A stretch of 64,000 bases of DNA from positions 298,501 through 362,500 of the forward strand of contig NZ_VFJB01000004.1 in the NCBI RefSeq assembly GCF_008362905.1, in the 5' to 3' direction. This DNA comes from Deferribacter autotrophicus (lineage in GTDB: Bacteria; Chrysiogenota; Deferribacteres; Deferribacterales; Deferribacteraceae). The notes below the pieces were generated by a model. The model was not told where the DNA came from. It was given only the letters and a program-made list of their open reading frames with translations, and searched no databases. The position numbers and the translations under genes were made by a program. Position 1 is the first letter of the stretch; each line of letters opens with the position of its first letter. Of the stretch, positions 48,310 to 57,207 are shown piece by piece.

Positions 48310-49317
48310 CTATCTATTACTCAGCTTTTGTAGTATTTTTCTATCTTTTAATTTTCTTTTAATTCTCAAAAGGGACTCATTAACCATTTCATCAGGTTTT
48401 ATTAAAAGATTATCAGCCTTTATATAATACTCAAGAGCTGTATTAAGTCTTCCATAAACTTCGCTACATACTCCAAGATTATAATAAATTGCTACCGTTT
48501 TTCTCTTATTTAAAAGCTCCTCCCATATTTTGCACGCTCTGTCAAAACGTCCACTTTTAGCAAACTCTACTGCACCTTCAAACTGTTTTTCAAGATTTCC
48601 ACTTTTTAACCCCTCATCTTCATCCATAATCTCAACTAACTGATTTACATAATACGGTGCAATATCTTTCTTAATTTCATTTAAGACAACATTTCTTGCA
48701 GAAAAAAGTAAATCACTATCTGTAAATTCCTGCTTTTCCCCCTCACACAACTTAAAATCCTTTTCACTCCTCAAAACTTTTGAATAAATAATTTTTCCAC
48801 TTGATACTTCCACTAATTTTGGCACTACCGTATAATTTAATACTCTTTTCAAACACTTTACTCTAACAGGTTTATATTCAATACAACGTCTTTTTTTATC
48901 CATTTTTATGCAAGTATATACCTTCTTTGTATAAAATACCTTTTCAAACCTTTTACTAGCCGTCCCAAAAAATACACCCTCGGCACCAATAAGTTTACCA
49001 GCTTTAACAACATTTTCAGCTACCATACCAGAAGTCTGAAACTTAACTTCATCAAATAGTTTGGTCATGTTACGTCTTTCAACGACATCAAAATAGGGGT
49101 TTTCATCAACATAAATAGAAGCCAGTGTAGACTCTAAAAAGTTAGCGAAAGAAGTTCCGTCATTTCCATCAAAATCTAACACTGCGACCTTTTTGATTTT
49201 TGCAACTTGGAGATTTTGAGGAGGGACAAGTACTTTCACCCTGACTTTTGTTGAACAGGATGAAAGTACTAAAGCTACTACAATGGCAAATATAAAAATA
49301 TTTAGCTTTTTTATCAT
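48310..49317 (-). CDS. CsgG-like lipoprotein
   Basis: A 335-residue lipoprotein; lipobox VLSSC with lipidated Cys21. The mature N-terminal part (KKVAVLDFDGNDGTSFANFL, NPYFDVVERRNMTKLFDE, AGKLIGAEGVFFGTASK) matches the CsgG/curli-assembly-like domain found in outer-membrane or periplasmic lipoproteins of several families. A TPR-like region fills about 240-320 (AVEFAKSGRFDRACKIWEEL). A cysteine-rich patch lies near 140-155. It need not form a pore like CsgG. It is the last gene after purC. Confidence 0.7.
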   Translation of the reverse strand: MIKKLNIFIFAIVVALVLSSCSTKVRVKVLVPPQNLQVAKIKKVAVLDFDGNDGTSFANFLESTLASIYVDENPYFDVVERRNMTKLFDEVKFQTSGMVAENVVKAGKLIGAEGVFFGTASKRFEKVFYTKKVYTCIKMDKKRRCIEYKPVRVKCLKRVLNYTVVPKLVEVSSGKIIYSKVLRSEKDFKLCEGEKQEFTDSDLLFSARNVVLNEIKKDIAPYYVNQLVEIMDEDEGLKSGNLEKQFEGAVEFAKSGRFDRACKIWEELLNKRKTVAIYYNLGVCSEVYGRLNTALEYYIKADNLLIKPDEMVNESLLRIKRKLKDRKILQKLSNR

Positions 49318-50196
49318 TTATTTTGTAAGAATTTCCATTATCTCAAGATATCTTTTCGATGTTTGCTCGATAATATCTTCAGGAAGTTCTGGCCCAGGAG
49401 CCTTCTTATCCCAATCAAGTGTCTCAAGATAATTTCTTACAAATTGTTTGTCCATACTCTCCTGTGGCTTACCCACCTCATAATTTTCCTTAAACCAGAA
49501 TCGTGAAGAGTCGGGTGTTAGTAGTTCATCAATCAATATTATTTCACCATCTTTTTCACCAAATTCCATCTTTGTATCAGCGATTATAATCCCTTTCTCT
49601 TCAGCAATTTTTGAACAGTAATTGTATATTTCTATTGCATAATCTCTCAGCTTTTTAGCAGTCTCATCCCCTATTTTAAGGGCCATTTCATCAAAAGAAA
49701 TATTCTCATCATGCTCACCAACCTCAGCCTTTGTAGCTGGAGTAAAGATAGGTGGCTCTATCTTTTGGGACTCCTTCAAACCTTCCGGTAACGATATTCC
49801 GCAAACTTTGCCAGTTTTCAGATAATCTTTCCAAGCAGAGCCTGTGATATACCCCCTTACAACACATTCTACTGGGTAAGCTTTTGCCTTTTCTACAAGC
49901 ATGCTTCTACCTTCAAGTATATCTTTATATTTTTTACAAACTTCAGGCATTTCATCTATATCAGTGGTAACAAGGTGATTCTTTACAATATGAGATGTTT
50001 TTTCAAACCAAAATTTCGAAAGTTGAGTCAACACATACCCCTTATAAGGAATCCCATTTGGCAAAATCACATCAAAAGCAGAAATTCTATCAGTTGTCAC
50101 AATTAAAAGGTAATTCCCCAGATCATAAATATCCCTGACCTTCCCCCTACCTATTAGTTTCAAATCGGGGATTTCTGTCTTCAAAACAACTTTCAT
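49318..50196 (-). CDS. purC: Phosphoribosylaminoimidazole-succinocarboxamide synthase
   Basis: A 292-residue purine enzyme (SAICAR synthase). Motifs: [21 protein letters not shown] with [49 protein letters not shown] and [10 protein letters not shown]. The length fits the eukaryote/archaeal-like longer form. Its stop adjoins the CsgG-like lipoprotein start and it follows the CoA-disulfide reductase gene. Other pur genes are not present. Confidence 0.95.
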   Translation of the reverse strand: MKVVLKTEIPDLKLIGRGKVRDIYDLGNYLLIVTTDRISAFDVILPNGIPYKGYVLTQLSKFWFEKTSHIVKNHLVTTDIDEMPEVCKKYKDILEGRSMLVEKAKAYPVECVVRGYITGSAWKDYLKTGKVCGISLPEGLKESQKIEPPIFTPATKAEVGEHDENISFDEMALKIGDETAKKLRDYAIEIYNYCSKIAEEKGIIIADTKMEFGEKDGEIILIDELLTPDSSRFWFKENYEVGKPQESMDKQFVRNYLETLDWDKKAPGPELPEDIIEQTSKRYLEIMEILTK

Positions 50197-50205
50197 GACT
50201 CCTCC

Positions 50206-51861
50206 TTATAAATTTTTAAATCTTATTATACTTTCTATTCCACCCAAAACATTGTACGCTTCATATCCAAGATTCCTCAAAAATCTTGTAGCAAGATAAC
50301 CCCTGAATCCAACAGCACAGTAGAGATAAACAGGTCTTGTTTTATCAATTTCATCCAGCTTATCTCTTATATCATTTACATAAATATTTTTTGCTCTATC
50401 AATTCTATACGCATTATACTCCAATTTTGTGCGCACATCAATAACCTGTAATGAGTCATCTTTCATCATCAAATCAAGAAAATAATCTGGCTTTATACCG
50501 TACCCTTCACCCCTATCTTGATTTGCAGCCACAAATCCTGCTTTGTTAATATTATCTCTGGCTGAGCCAAAAGGTGGGGCATAACAAAAATCAATATTTT
50601 CCAGATCATAAATGGTAAGCCCACCATATAGAGCAGTGGCAATAACATCTACTTTTCTCACAGCATCATAACTGCCGCTTGCTTCAACCCCCAACACTCT
50701 TTTAGACTTTTTGTCGTATACCGTCTTCATATAAATATACTTGAAACCTGGATAATACTCAGCATGATCAGGATCTTCAGTGTAAACATAATCTGCATCA
50801 AAACCCGCTTCCAAGGCTTCTTTAAAACTCAGCCCTGTTTTGGCCACCACCTTATCGAAAAAACCCACAACACTTGTACCAATAATTCCTGGGTTCTCAA
50901 GAATACCTCCAGCAGCATTGCAGCCAGCCACTCTACCTTCCCTATTTGCAGGGCCAGCTAGAGGAAACAACACTTTTTTCCCTGAAATTAGGTGTAATTT
51001 CTCCACTGCATCTCCTGCAGCAAATATATAATCATAGTTTGTTTGCATATAACTGTTTGTCAGTATTCCGCCAGTTTCTCCAAGCTCTATTCCAGTATTT
51101 TTGGCAATCTCCACATTCGGTTTTACCCCAGTAGCAAGAAAAAGCATATCAACATCAATGAATTCATCACCATCTAAAAATAATCTGTATTTCTCATTTT
51201 CAAAGACAACCTTCTTTACTTTTCTACCACAAAAAAGCTTTACCCCTTCCTCTTTCATTCTTTCTTCAATTGTAAGTGCAATTTCAGGAGAATATCCAGG
51301 AAGAACATATGGTGCCATTTCGATAACATTTATCATCAAACCGCAATGGAGCATAGCCTCTGCCACTTCAACTCCTATATAACCGCCACCAATTATTGCT
51401 ACAGATTCAGGTTTTTTCTCTTCTAAAAACCTTTTAATTGCATCCACATCTTCCACTGTCCTCATCTGAAAATAGGGGACATCCTCAATACCTTCTATAT
51501 CAGGTATAACAGGTTTTGAGCCCGTAGCTATAATTAGCTTATCAAAACTTTCTTCAAATACTCCTTCATCATTTCTGACTGAAACAACTTTCCTTTTAGC
51601 ATCAATCTCTAATACCTCATGATTTACTAAGATATCCGCATTAAATCTTTTCCCTAATGTTTTGGTAGTATGCAGTAAAAGGCTTTTACGTTTATTTATT
51701 GTACCACCGATGTAATATGGTAATCCACAATTAGCATAAGAGACATAACCATTCTTCTCAAAAATCTTTATCTTTATATGTTCGTTAGTTCTTCTTGCCT
51801 TCGCTGCAGCGCTTGCTCCGGCTGCAACCCCGCCTATTATAATTAATTTCTCCTTATTCAA
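50206..51861 (-). CDS. CoA-disulfide reductase/rhodanese fusion (CoADR-Rhd)
   Basis: A 551-residue FAD flavoprotein. The N-terminal Rossmann motif is LIIIGGVAAGASAAA. The redox cysteine is Cys45 in SYANCGLPYYIGG, followed by an NADH-binding GGGYIGVEVAEAM and an FAD site FAAGDAVEK. The C-terminal rhodanese domain has the catalytic Cys515 in LYCAVGFRGYLA. Fused forms reduce CoA-polysulfide or elemental sulfur and are linked to sulfur respiration and polysulfide handling. The start is TTG, since no ATG precedes the GGxG motif. It overlaps the mtaB end. Confidence 0.9.
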   Translation of the reverse strand: MNKEKLIIIGGVAAGASAAAKARRTNEHIKIKIFEKNGYVSYANCGLPYYIGGTINKRKSLLLHTTKTLGKRFNADILVNHEVLEIDAKRKVVSVRNDEGVFEESFDKLIIATGSKPVIPDIEGIEDVPYFQMRTVEDVDAIKRFLEEKKPESVAIIGGGYIGVEVAEAMLHCGLMINVIEMAPYVLPGYSPEIALTIEERMKEEGVKLFCGRKVKKVVFENEKYRLFLDGDEFIDVDMLFLATGVKPNVEIAKNTGIELGETGGILTNSYMQTNYDYIFAAGDAVEKLHLISGKKVLFPLAGPANREGRVAGCNAAGGILENPGIIGTSVVGFFDKVVAKTGLSFKEALEAGFDADYVYTEDPDHAEYYPGFKYIYMKTVYDKKSKRVLGVEASGSYDAVRKVDVIATALYGGLTIYDLENIDFCYAPPFGSARDNINKAGFVAANQDRGEGYGIKPDYFLDLMMKDDSLQVIDVRTKLEYNAYRIDRAKNIYVNDIRDKLDEIDKTRPVYLYCAVGFRGYLATRFLRNLGYEAYNVLGGIESIIRFKNL

Positions 51862-53101
51862 CGATTACCCCCACTAAGCCATTTTTATTTCGGTCCATAA
51901 TTTCAACCTTATACAGTTCATTTCTTTTCACATTTTCTCCATCAATTATAACATAGTGATAATTACTTGTATGTCCGCCACCACCCGATTCAACCAATAC
52001 ACTTACAATCTTTCCAACCATTTTCCTTTCCGCTTCCTCTTTCAACGTTCTTCCCATCTCTCTCAGTCTCTTTGCTCTTTGCTCTTTTATTTTCTTTGGA
52101 ATATGATTACTCATATTATAAGCCTTTGTACCTTCTCTTTTGGAGTATGAAAACACATGTAAGAAATCCACCCCTCCATTAACTATAGCGTCAATTGTAT
52201 CTTCAAAATCTTCATCCGTTTCACCTGGAAAGCCCACAATTACATCAGAACCTATCCTTGCATCATCTATATTCTCTTTTATCCTATTGCAAATTTTAAT
52301 AAAATCTTCTCTACAATAATTTCTATTCATTGCCTTTAATATCTTATCAGAGCCACTTTGTAATGATATGTGAAAATGATTGCAAATTTTCCCATTAGAA
52401 TTCTTAACCATATCTATAAGTTCATCATCTATTTCCCCCACATCCAACGAAGAAAGCCTTATTCTCACACCATTACTCAACCTTTGAATTATTCTCTCAA
52501 GCAAGTATTTCAAATCAACTCCAATATCCTGCCCATATTTACCAATATGAATCCCCACCAGCACAATCTCTTTAAACCCTCGACTAATCAGATGATCAAG
52601 TTCTTCCAAAACCTCATCAACCCTTTTGCTTTTTGGTTTACCTCTCAGATATGGTATTATGCAATATGAACAGAAAGAATCACAACCATCCTGTATTTTT
52701 AAAAAAGCTCTTGTTTTATCATAGCCAGATACTCTCGCCATGTTCTCAAAAGATGAACAATATTCTAAATCAAAATATAAGGATATTTTATCCAAAACTT
52801 GCAACTTCTCAGCATTTTCTACAACTAAGTCAACATACTGTTTTGACTCATCATCAAGAACACTTGCAAAACAACCTGTAACAACTACTTTTTTGTCATA
52901 ATTTCTTTTGATTTTTTTAATGAAATCTCTGCACTTTTTCTCTGCATTTTGAGTAACTGCACAGCTATTTATAATAACAATATCAGCATCATCCAGCCTA
53001 TCAACACAAAGCAGTCCCTTCTTTAATGCTTTGTCTCTCAGCTGTTCCACTTCTGAAATATTTACTTTACATCCAAATGTATGAAAATAAACCCTATTCA
53101 T
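51854..53101 (-). CDS. mtaB: tRNA (N6-threonylcarbamoyladenosine(37)-C2)-methylthiotransferase
   Basis: A 415-residue radical-SAM enzyme converting t6A37 to ms2t6A in tRNA. The MTTase domain starts YFHTFGCKVNISEVEQLR, with cysteines at the usual spacing (INSCAVTQNAEKKCRD, GCFASV). The radical-SAM site is QDGCDSFCSYCIIPYLRG and a TRAM-like domain ends the protein. MtaB is preferred over MiaB because of the FGCKVN start. The promoter at 53136-53164 serves it. Confidence 0.92.
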   Translation of the reverse strand: MNRVYFHTFGCKVNISEVEQLRDKALKKGLLCVDRLDDADIVIINSCAVTQNAEKKCRDFIKKIKRNYDKKVVVTGCFASVLDDESKQYVDLVVENAEKLQVLDKISLYFDLEYCSSFENMARVSGYDKTRAFLKIQDGCDSFCSYCIIPYLRGKPKSKRVDEVLEELDHLISRGFKEIVLVGIHIGKYGQDIGVDLKYLLERIIQRLSNGVRIRLSSLDVGEIDDELIDMVKNSNGKICNHFHISLQSGSDKILKAMNRNYCREDFIKICNRIKENIDDARIGSDVIVGFPGETDEDFEDTIDAIVNGGVDFLHVFSYSKREGTKAYNMSNHIPKKIKEQRAKRLREMGRTLKEEAERKMVGKIVSVLVESGGGGHTSNYHYVIIDGENVKRNELYKVEIMDRNKNGLVGVIVE

Positions 53102-53135
53102 AATTTCCCTTGAACTTTTTATTTAAAAAATAATC

Positions 53136-53164
53136 AATATAAATGTCCCCTGTAGGTTGTCAAT
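53136..53164 (-). promoter_or_regulatory. Sigma-70 type promoter for mtaB
   Basis: On the minus strand TTGACA (53159-53164) and TATATT (53136-53141) are 17 bases apart, 35 bases before the mtaB start codon. Confidence 0.65.
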
Positions 53165-53178
53165 ATACAATAGTTTTT

Positions 53179-53202
53179 GCGCCTGTAAAGGCGCTTTTTT
53201 TT
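53179..53202 (+). terminator. Plus-strand terminator upstream of the FliL-like gene
   Basis: GCGCC and GGCGC pair around TGTAAA and are followed by eight T. It points in the plus direction, yet no plus-strand gene precedes it. It ends 29 bases before the FliL-like start, so it may be an attenuator or end a very short RNA. Confidence 0.75.
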
Positions 53203-53230
53203 ATGAAAAAAATATGCTATTATTTTTTGT

Positions 53231-53695
53231 ATGAAAAAACTTACTATAATTTTGGCAATTGTCATAATAGCAATAGTTATTTTGTTAATTTTAAAAAACT
53301 CATTTGATATTTCTTTTGAGCCTGTTGTATCCAATATTAAATTTAAGCGCAAGACTATTTATGAAAAATTTAAGGTAAAAGTAGTTAAAATTGGTGAAAA
53401 TTATGGTGTTTTTATTGAAAATATTGTTGCATCAAGTGCTGATATGAATAACAGACATATTAAAGTTGATTTATACATTGAAACTGAAGATAAAAGCACT
53501 ACAAAGTTATTGGCTAAAAATCGTGAACAAACTGTATACACTATTGCTGATGTGATGACAAATTTTAAAACTTCAGATTTATCCACTCCAAACGGAAAAA
53601 GATTTTTTAAAGAACAAATAAAAAGGGCATTAGAATTAAAATATGGAAAAGAAAAGATAAAAAATATTTATTTACATAACATGGTTTTTAATTGA
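53231..53695 (+). CDS. FliL-like membrane protein
   Basis: A 154-residue protein with a single N-terminal transmembrane helix (about 4-22) and a periplasmic domain. The second half, IKVDLYIETEDKSTTKLLAK, then TVYTIADVMTNFKTSDLSTP, NGKRFFKEQIKRALELK and VFN end, follows the FliL pattern. FliL stabilises the flagellar motor and stator. The two-glycine loop seen in FliL is not obvious, so the call is moderate. No Shine-Dalgarno precedes the ATG at 53231. It is coupled to glnD (TGATG). Confidence 0.55.
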   Translation: MKKLTIILAIVIIAIVILLILKNSFDISFEPVVSNIKFKRKTIYEKFKVKVVKIGENYGVFIENIVASSADMNNRHIKVDLYIETEDKSTTKLLAKNREQTVYTIADVMTNFKTSDLSTPNGKRFFKEQIKRALELKYGKEKIKNIYLHNMVFN

Positions 53696-56259
53696 TGAAA
53701 AGCATTGTCGACATCAAAACATATTATTGGGAAAAGTGGCATGAAATTAAAGATGAAAGAAAAACATTTCCCACATCATGGCAGCTTCTTTTTAAAATAA
53801 CAGATCTATCAAAAAATGTAATAAAACAGATTATCGACCAACTCAATTTTCCACTCGAAAACATAACTTTTTTATCCTTAGGTAGTTTTGCAAGGGAACA
53901 GATGTCCCCTTTTTCTGACATTGATATTTTAATTTTACACAAAAAACAGTTAAGTAATTCAGAACAACAATTTATTTCAGACTTTACTACACTATTATGG
54001 GATACAAATTTAAATCCCGGAATCCAGATTAAATCCTTATCAGATATAAAAAAACACAAAAAACTTGATACTGTAGAAAAAACAGCACTAATCGATTTCA
54101 ACTATCTTTGTGGTAGTGAAGAGATTTACCAAAAATATAAAGATGTGGTTAAATCATATATTCTTGAAAAAGGCAAACTAAACTTTTTAATGGAACATAT
54201 CAATACAGCCAGGCAGCGCTCACAGAAATTTAGAGACTCTATTTACAAATTGGAGCCAAATATAAAAGAAGGGCAGGGAGGAATAAGGGATTACAACTTT
54301 ATATGCTGGATTAACAAAATACTTTACAGCAGTAATAGTCTAAACAACTTGATTAAAAAAGGGATAATAACAATCGAAGATTTCGATGATTTGATGAAAG
54401 GTATCGAGTTTATATTTAAAGTAAGGAATGAACTGCATTACTTTTTTAAAAGAAAATATGATGTCTTAACCCTCGAAGCACAAAAAGAAATTGCAAACGA
54501 ACTTGGCTACATATCCACTTCACTCACACTGAATGTTGAACACTTTTTACGTGATTATTATATAAATGCTAGAAACATTCATAGAGTCACAAAAAAGGTC
54601 ATTGAAAAAGCTTTAAACGAGATAGTATTCGCTAAAACACACAAAAAGGTAACTTTTAGAAAATTAGGTTACAATCTTATACAGTATAACAATCTTATAA
54701 CCACAGATGACAGAGAAATTTTCACCAAATATCCTGAGCTAATGATTAACGTTTTTTATATTTCAGCCCTAAAAAACTTAAAGCTTTCTGATAAACTCGT
54801 TGAAGTAATTAAAGCTAACCTTCACCTGATTGACGAAACATATCTAAAAAAATATGGAACTCTTTTTATAAAAAGGATATCCACTTTTCCATACTCATCA
54901 AAAATTGTAAAAAATATGCTATATACAGGTGTTTTGCAAAAATTTATTCCTGAATTCAATGACATTGTATGCCGAGTTCAGTACGATTTATATCATCATT
55001 ACACGGTTGATGAGCACACCATTTTAGCCTTAAAATTCATTGATGATCTTATAACCTCCAATCACCCCTTCAAAAGTAATTACCTGGAAGCATTCAGGAA
55101 GTTGAAGAGAAAGGACCTTTTAGCACTTTCTATTCTTCTTCACGATATTGGTAAAGGGCAGGGGCATAATCATTCCCTTGTTGGGGCAAAGATGTCTCAA
55201 ACCATTTGCCAAAGGCTTGGACTTCATCAGGATGATATAGATACAGTTTCTAATATGGTAGAACACCACCTCCTTATGAGTCATATATCACAAAGAAGAG
55301 ATTTACATGATATAGAAGTTATTGAATATTTTATCAGTTTTTTAAACAATGAAGATGAGTTGCATCTTCTTTATCTTTTAACATATGCCGATATGAATGC
55401 CGTTGGTGGAGAACTATTTAATGAATGGAAAAGTACACTTTTGACTGAACTTTACTTAAAATCAGTTACAGCAATGGAAAAAGAAAATCTCATCAGTGAG
55501 TTTAACAAAATCGTGGATATAAAACGTAGAAAACTTTACGAAAGAATAACAGATAACATACTAAAATCAATGATAAATAAATTAGATTCTGAGTACATTT
55601 TCACTTACAAGGTAAAGCATATTATCAGACACCTGCAGATGATAAAAAGACTTACACCTGATACTAAAGTCATTATTTCTCATAATATAAGAGAAGATTT
55701 AAACTGTCTTGAATTTAGCATTTGTACTTATGACTTTTTAGGTTTATTGAAGAAACTTTCAGGAGTATTTGCATACTTTGGACTCAACATTCTTGGTGCT
55801 CAAATATTTACTTTTAATAACAATATCGTAATGGACACAATTCAAGTTTCAAGCTCTAAAGAACCACTCAATTTTATAGCAAAAAAATGTGATAAAATTT
55901 CAGAAACTATTAGGGATGCTATAACAAACAAAATTTCTGTGGATGCATTGATCAAAAAAGCACCTGCTCCATTTTTTAAGAAAAAGATACCAAAAGCTAT
56001 CAATAAAAAGGTCGTTTTCGATAATGAAATATCATCTGTTTTTACGGTAATAGATATCTTCACAGAAGATAAAATTGGACTTTTATATGACATCTTGACT
56101 GTTTTTGAAAAACTAAAAATTAATGTGCAAAAAGCTAAAATTTCAACAGATGTGGACAGAGTGGTTGACTCATTCTATATTACAGATGAACACAATAAGA
56201 AAATAGATAACAATGAATATTTAGATCAAATAAAAAAAGAACTTTTAAAGGTTATATGA
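53695..56259 (+). CDS. glnD: [Protein-PII] uridylyltransferase/uridylyl-removing enzyme
   Basis: An 854-residue nitrogen sensor that modifies PII proteins. The nucleotidyltransferase motif GSFAREQMSPFSDIDIL is at 63-79 with Asp75 and Asp77. The HD phosphohydrolase motif LLHDIGKGQGHNHS is near 482-495. Two ACT domains that bind glutamine lie at about 690-760 and 775-854. The ATG at 53695 overlaps the FliL-like stop. PII and glutamine synthetase are not in this window. The stop codon lies inside the hairpin at 56256-56283. Confidence 0.93.
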   Translation: MKSIVDIKTYYWEKWHEIKDERKTFPTSWQLLFKITDLSKNVIKQIIDQLNFPLENITFLSLGSFAREQMSPFSDIDILILHKKQLSNSEQQFISDFTTLLWDTNLNPGIQIKSLSDIKKHKKLDTVEKTALIDFNYLCGSEEIYQKYKDVVKSYILEKGKLNFLMEHINTARQRSQKFRDSIYKLEPNIKEGQGGIRDYNFICWINKILYSSNSLNNLIKKGIITIEDFDDLMKGIEFIFKVRNELHYFFKRKYDVLTLEAQKEIANELGYISTSLTLNVEHFLRDYYINARNIHRVTKKVIEKALNEIVFAKTHKKVTFRKLGYNLIQYNNLITTDDREIFTKYPELMINVFYISALKNLKLSDKLVEVIKANLHLIDETYLKKYGTLFIKRISTFPYSSKIVKNMLYTGVLQKFIPEFNDIVCRVQYDLYHHYTVDEHTILALKFIDDLITSNHPFKSNYLEAFRKLKRKDLLALSILLHDIGKGQGHNHSLVGAKMSQTICQRLGLHQDDIDTVSNMVEHHLLMSHISQRRDLHDIEVIEYFISFLNNEDELHLLYLLTYADMNAVGGELFNEWKSTLLTELYLKSVTAMEKENLISEFNKIVDIKRRKLYERITDNILKSMINKLDSEYIFTYKVKHIIRHLQMIKRLTPDTKVIISHNIREDLNCLEFSICTYDFLGLLKKLSGVFAYFGLNILGAQIFTFNNNIVMDTIQVSSSKEPLNFIAKKCDKISETIRDAITNKISVDALIKKAPAPFFKKKIPKAINKKVVFDNEISSVFTVIDIFTEDKIGLLYDILTVFEKLKINVQKAKISTDVDRVVDSFYITDEHNKKIDNNEYLDQIKKELLKVI

Positions 56260-56283
56260 GAGAGGAGATTCCCCCTCTCTCAT
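56256..56283. terminator. Hairpin spanning the glnD stop, shared with convergent secF
   Basis: ATGAGAGAGG pairs with CCTCTCTCAT around an 8-base loop. The glnD stop TGA (56257-56259) is inside the left arm, and the secF stop is 20 bases to the right. No T run on either side. Confidence 0.7.
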
Positions 56284-56302
56284 CAGAATTCAGAGATAAA
56301 AA

Positions 56303-57196
56303 TTATTTATCCTTTTTTATCGTATAAACTAAACTACTAGCTATCCCGATGGATGAGTATGTACCAACGATTATTCCTATCAGCAATGAAAAAGCAAAAT
56401 TTCTAATAACTTCACTTCCAAAAATATAAAGAGCAAGTACTGCTAAAAAGGTTGTAAATGATGTCAATAAAGTCCTGCTCAAAGTTTCATTAATACTTCT
56501 GTTTATAAGCTCTGAAAAAGAAAATTTCCCAGCAGAAGCCTTTATTCTTTCCCTGATTCTATCATAAACCACAATAGTATCATTTAAAGAATAACCAACA
56601 ATGGTAAGAACCGCAGCCACTATCGGAAGGTTGATCTCTTTGCCTGCAAAAGAAAATACGCCAAGAGTTATAATCACATCATGAAAAAGAGCCAAAACAG
56701 CCCCAACAGAAAATATGAACTCAAACCTTATTGTAACATATATCAAAATACCGATTAATGCATAAATAACAGCTAAAGTAGCCTTTCTCTTCAGTTCTGA
56801 CCCAACTTGAGGCCCAACCTGCTCAACCCTATCAACCTGAAATTTATTATCTTTAAAAGTTTCAGATAGAACCTTTTTTACATCATTTGCCACCATATTC
56901 AAATCTTTATCACTTTTTTCTATCCTGATTAACACTTCCCTGTCGTTACCAAAATTCTGTATTACTACATCACCAAGATTTAGCTTTTTTATATTTTTTC
57001 TCAAAACATCCAGTTGAGGAGCCTTTTCAAATTTGACCTGTACTACAGTACCACCTGCAAAATCTATACCTAAATTAAACCCTTTTGTGAAAATTAAAAT
57101 TATACTTAAAAGCACTGCTACACCAGAGACGAGGAAAAATAGTCTAGCTTTACCCATAAAATCAATTTTTGTGCCAGGCTTTATTATCTCAAACAT
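56303..57196 (-). CDS. secF: Protein translocase subunit SecF
   Basis: A 297-residue RND-type membrane subunit that helps SecYEG export using the proton gradient. TM1 lies near 20-40, with LGIDFAGGTVVQVKF after it, a periplasmic domain, then five helices with GYSLNDTIVVYDRIRE and RTLLTSFTTFLAVLALYIFG. The ATG at 57196 follows GGAG. It lies 11 bases after secD. Confidence 0.97.
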   Translation of the reverse strand: MFEIIKPGTKIDFMGKARLFFLVSGVAVLLSIILIFTKGFNLGIDFAGGTVVQVKFEKAPQLDVLRKNIKKLNLGDVVIQNFGNDREVLIRIEKSDKDLNMVANDVKKVLSETFKDNKFQVDRVEQVGPQVGSELKRKATLAVIYALIGILIYVTIRFEFIFSVGAVLALFHDVIITLGVFSFAGKEINLPIVAAVLTIVGYSLNDTIVVYDRIRERIKASAGKFSFSELINRSINETLSRTLLTSFTTFLAVLALYIFGSEVIRNFAFSLLIGIIVGTYSSIGIASSLVYTIKKDK

Positions 57197-57207
57197 CGCC
57201 AATCTCC

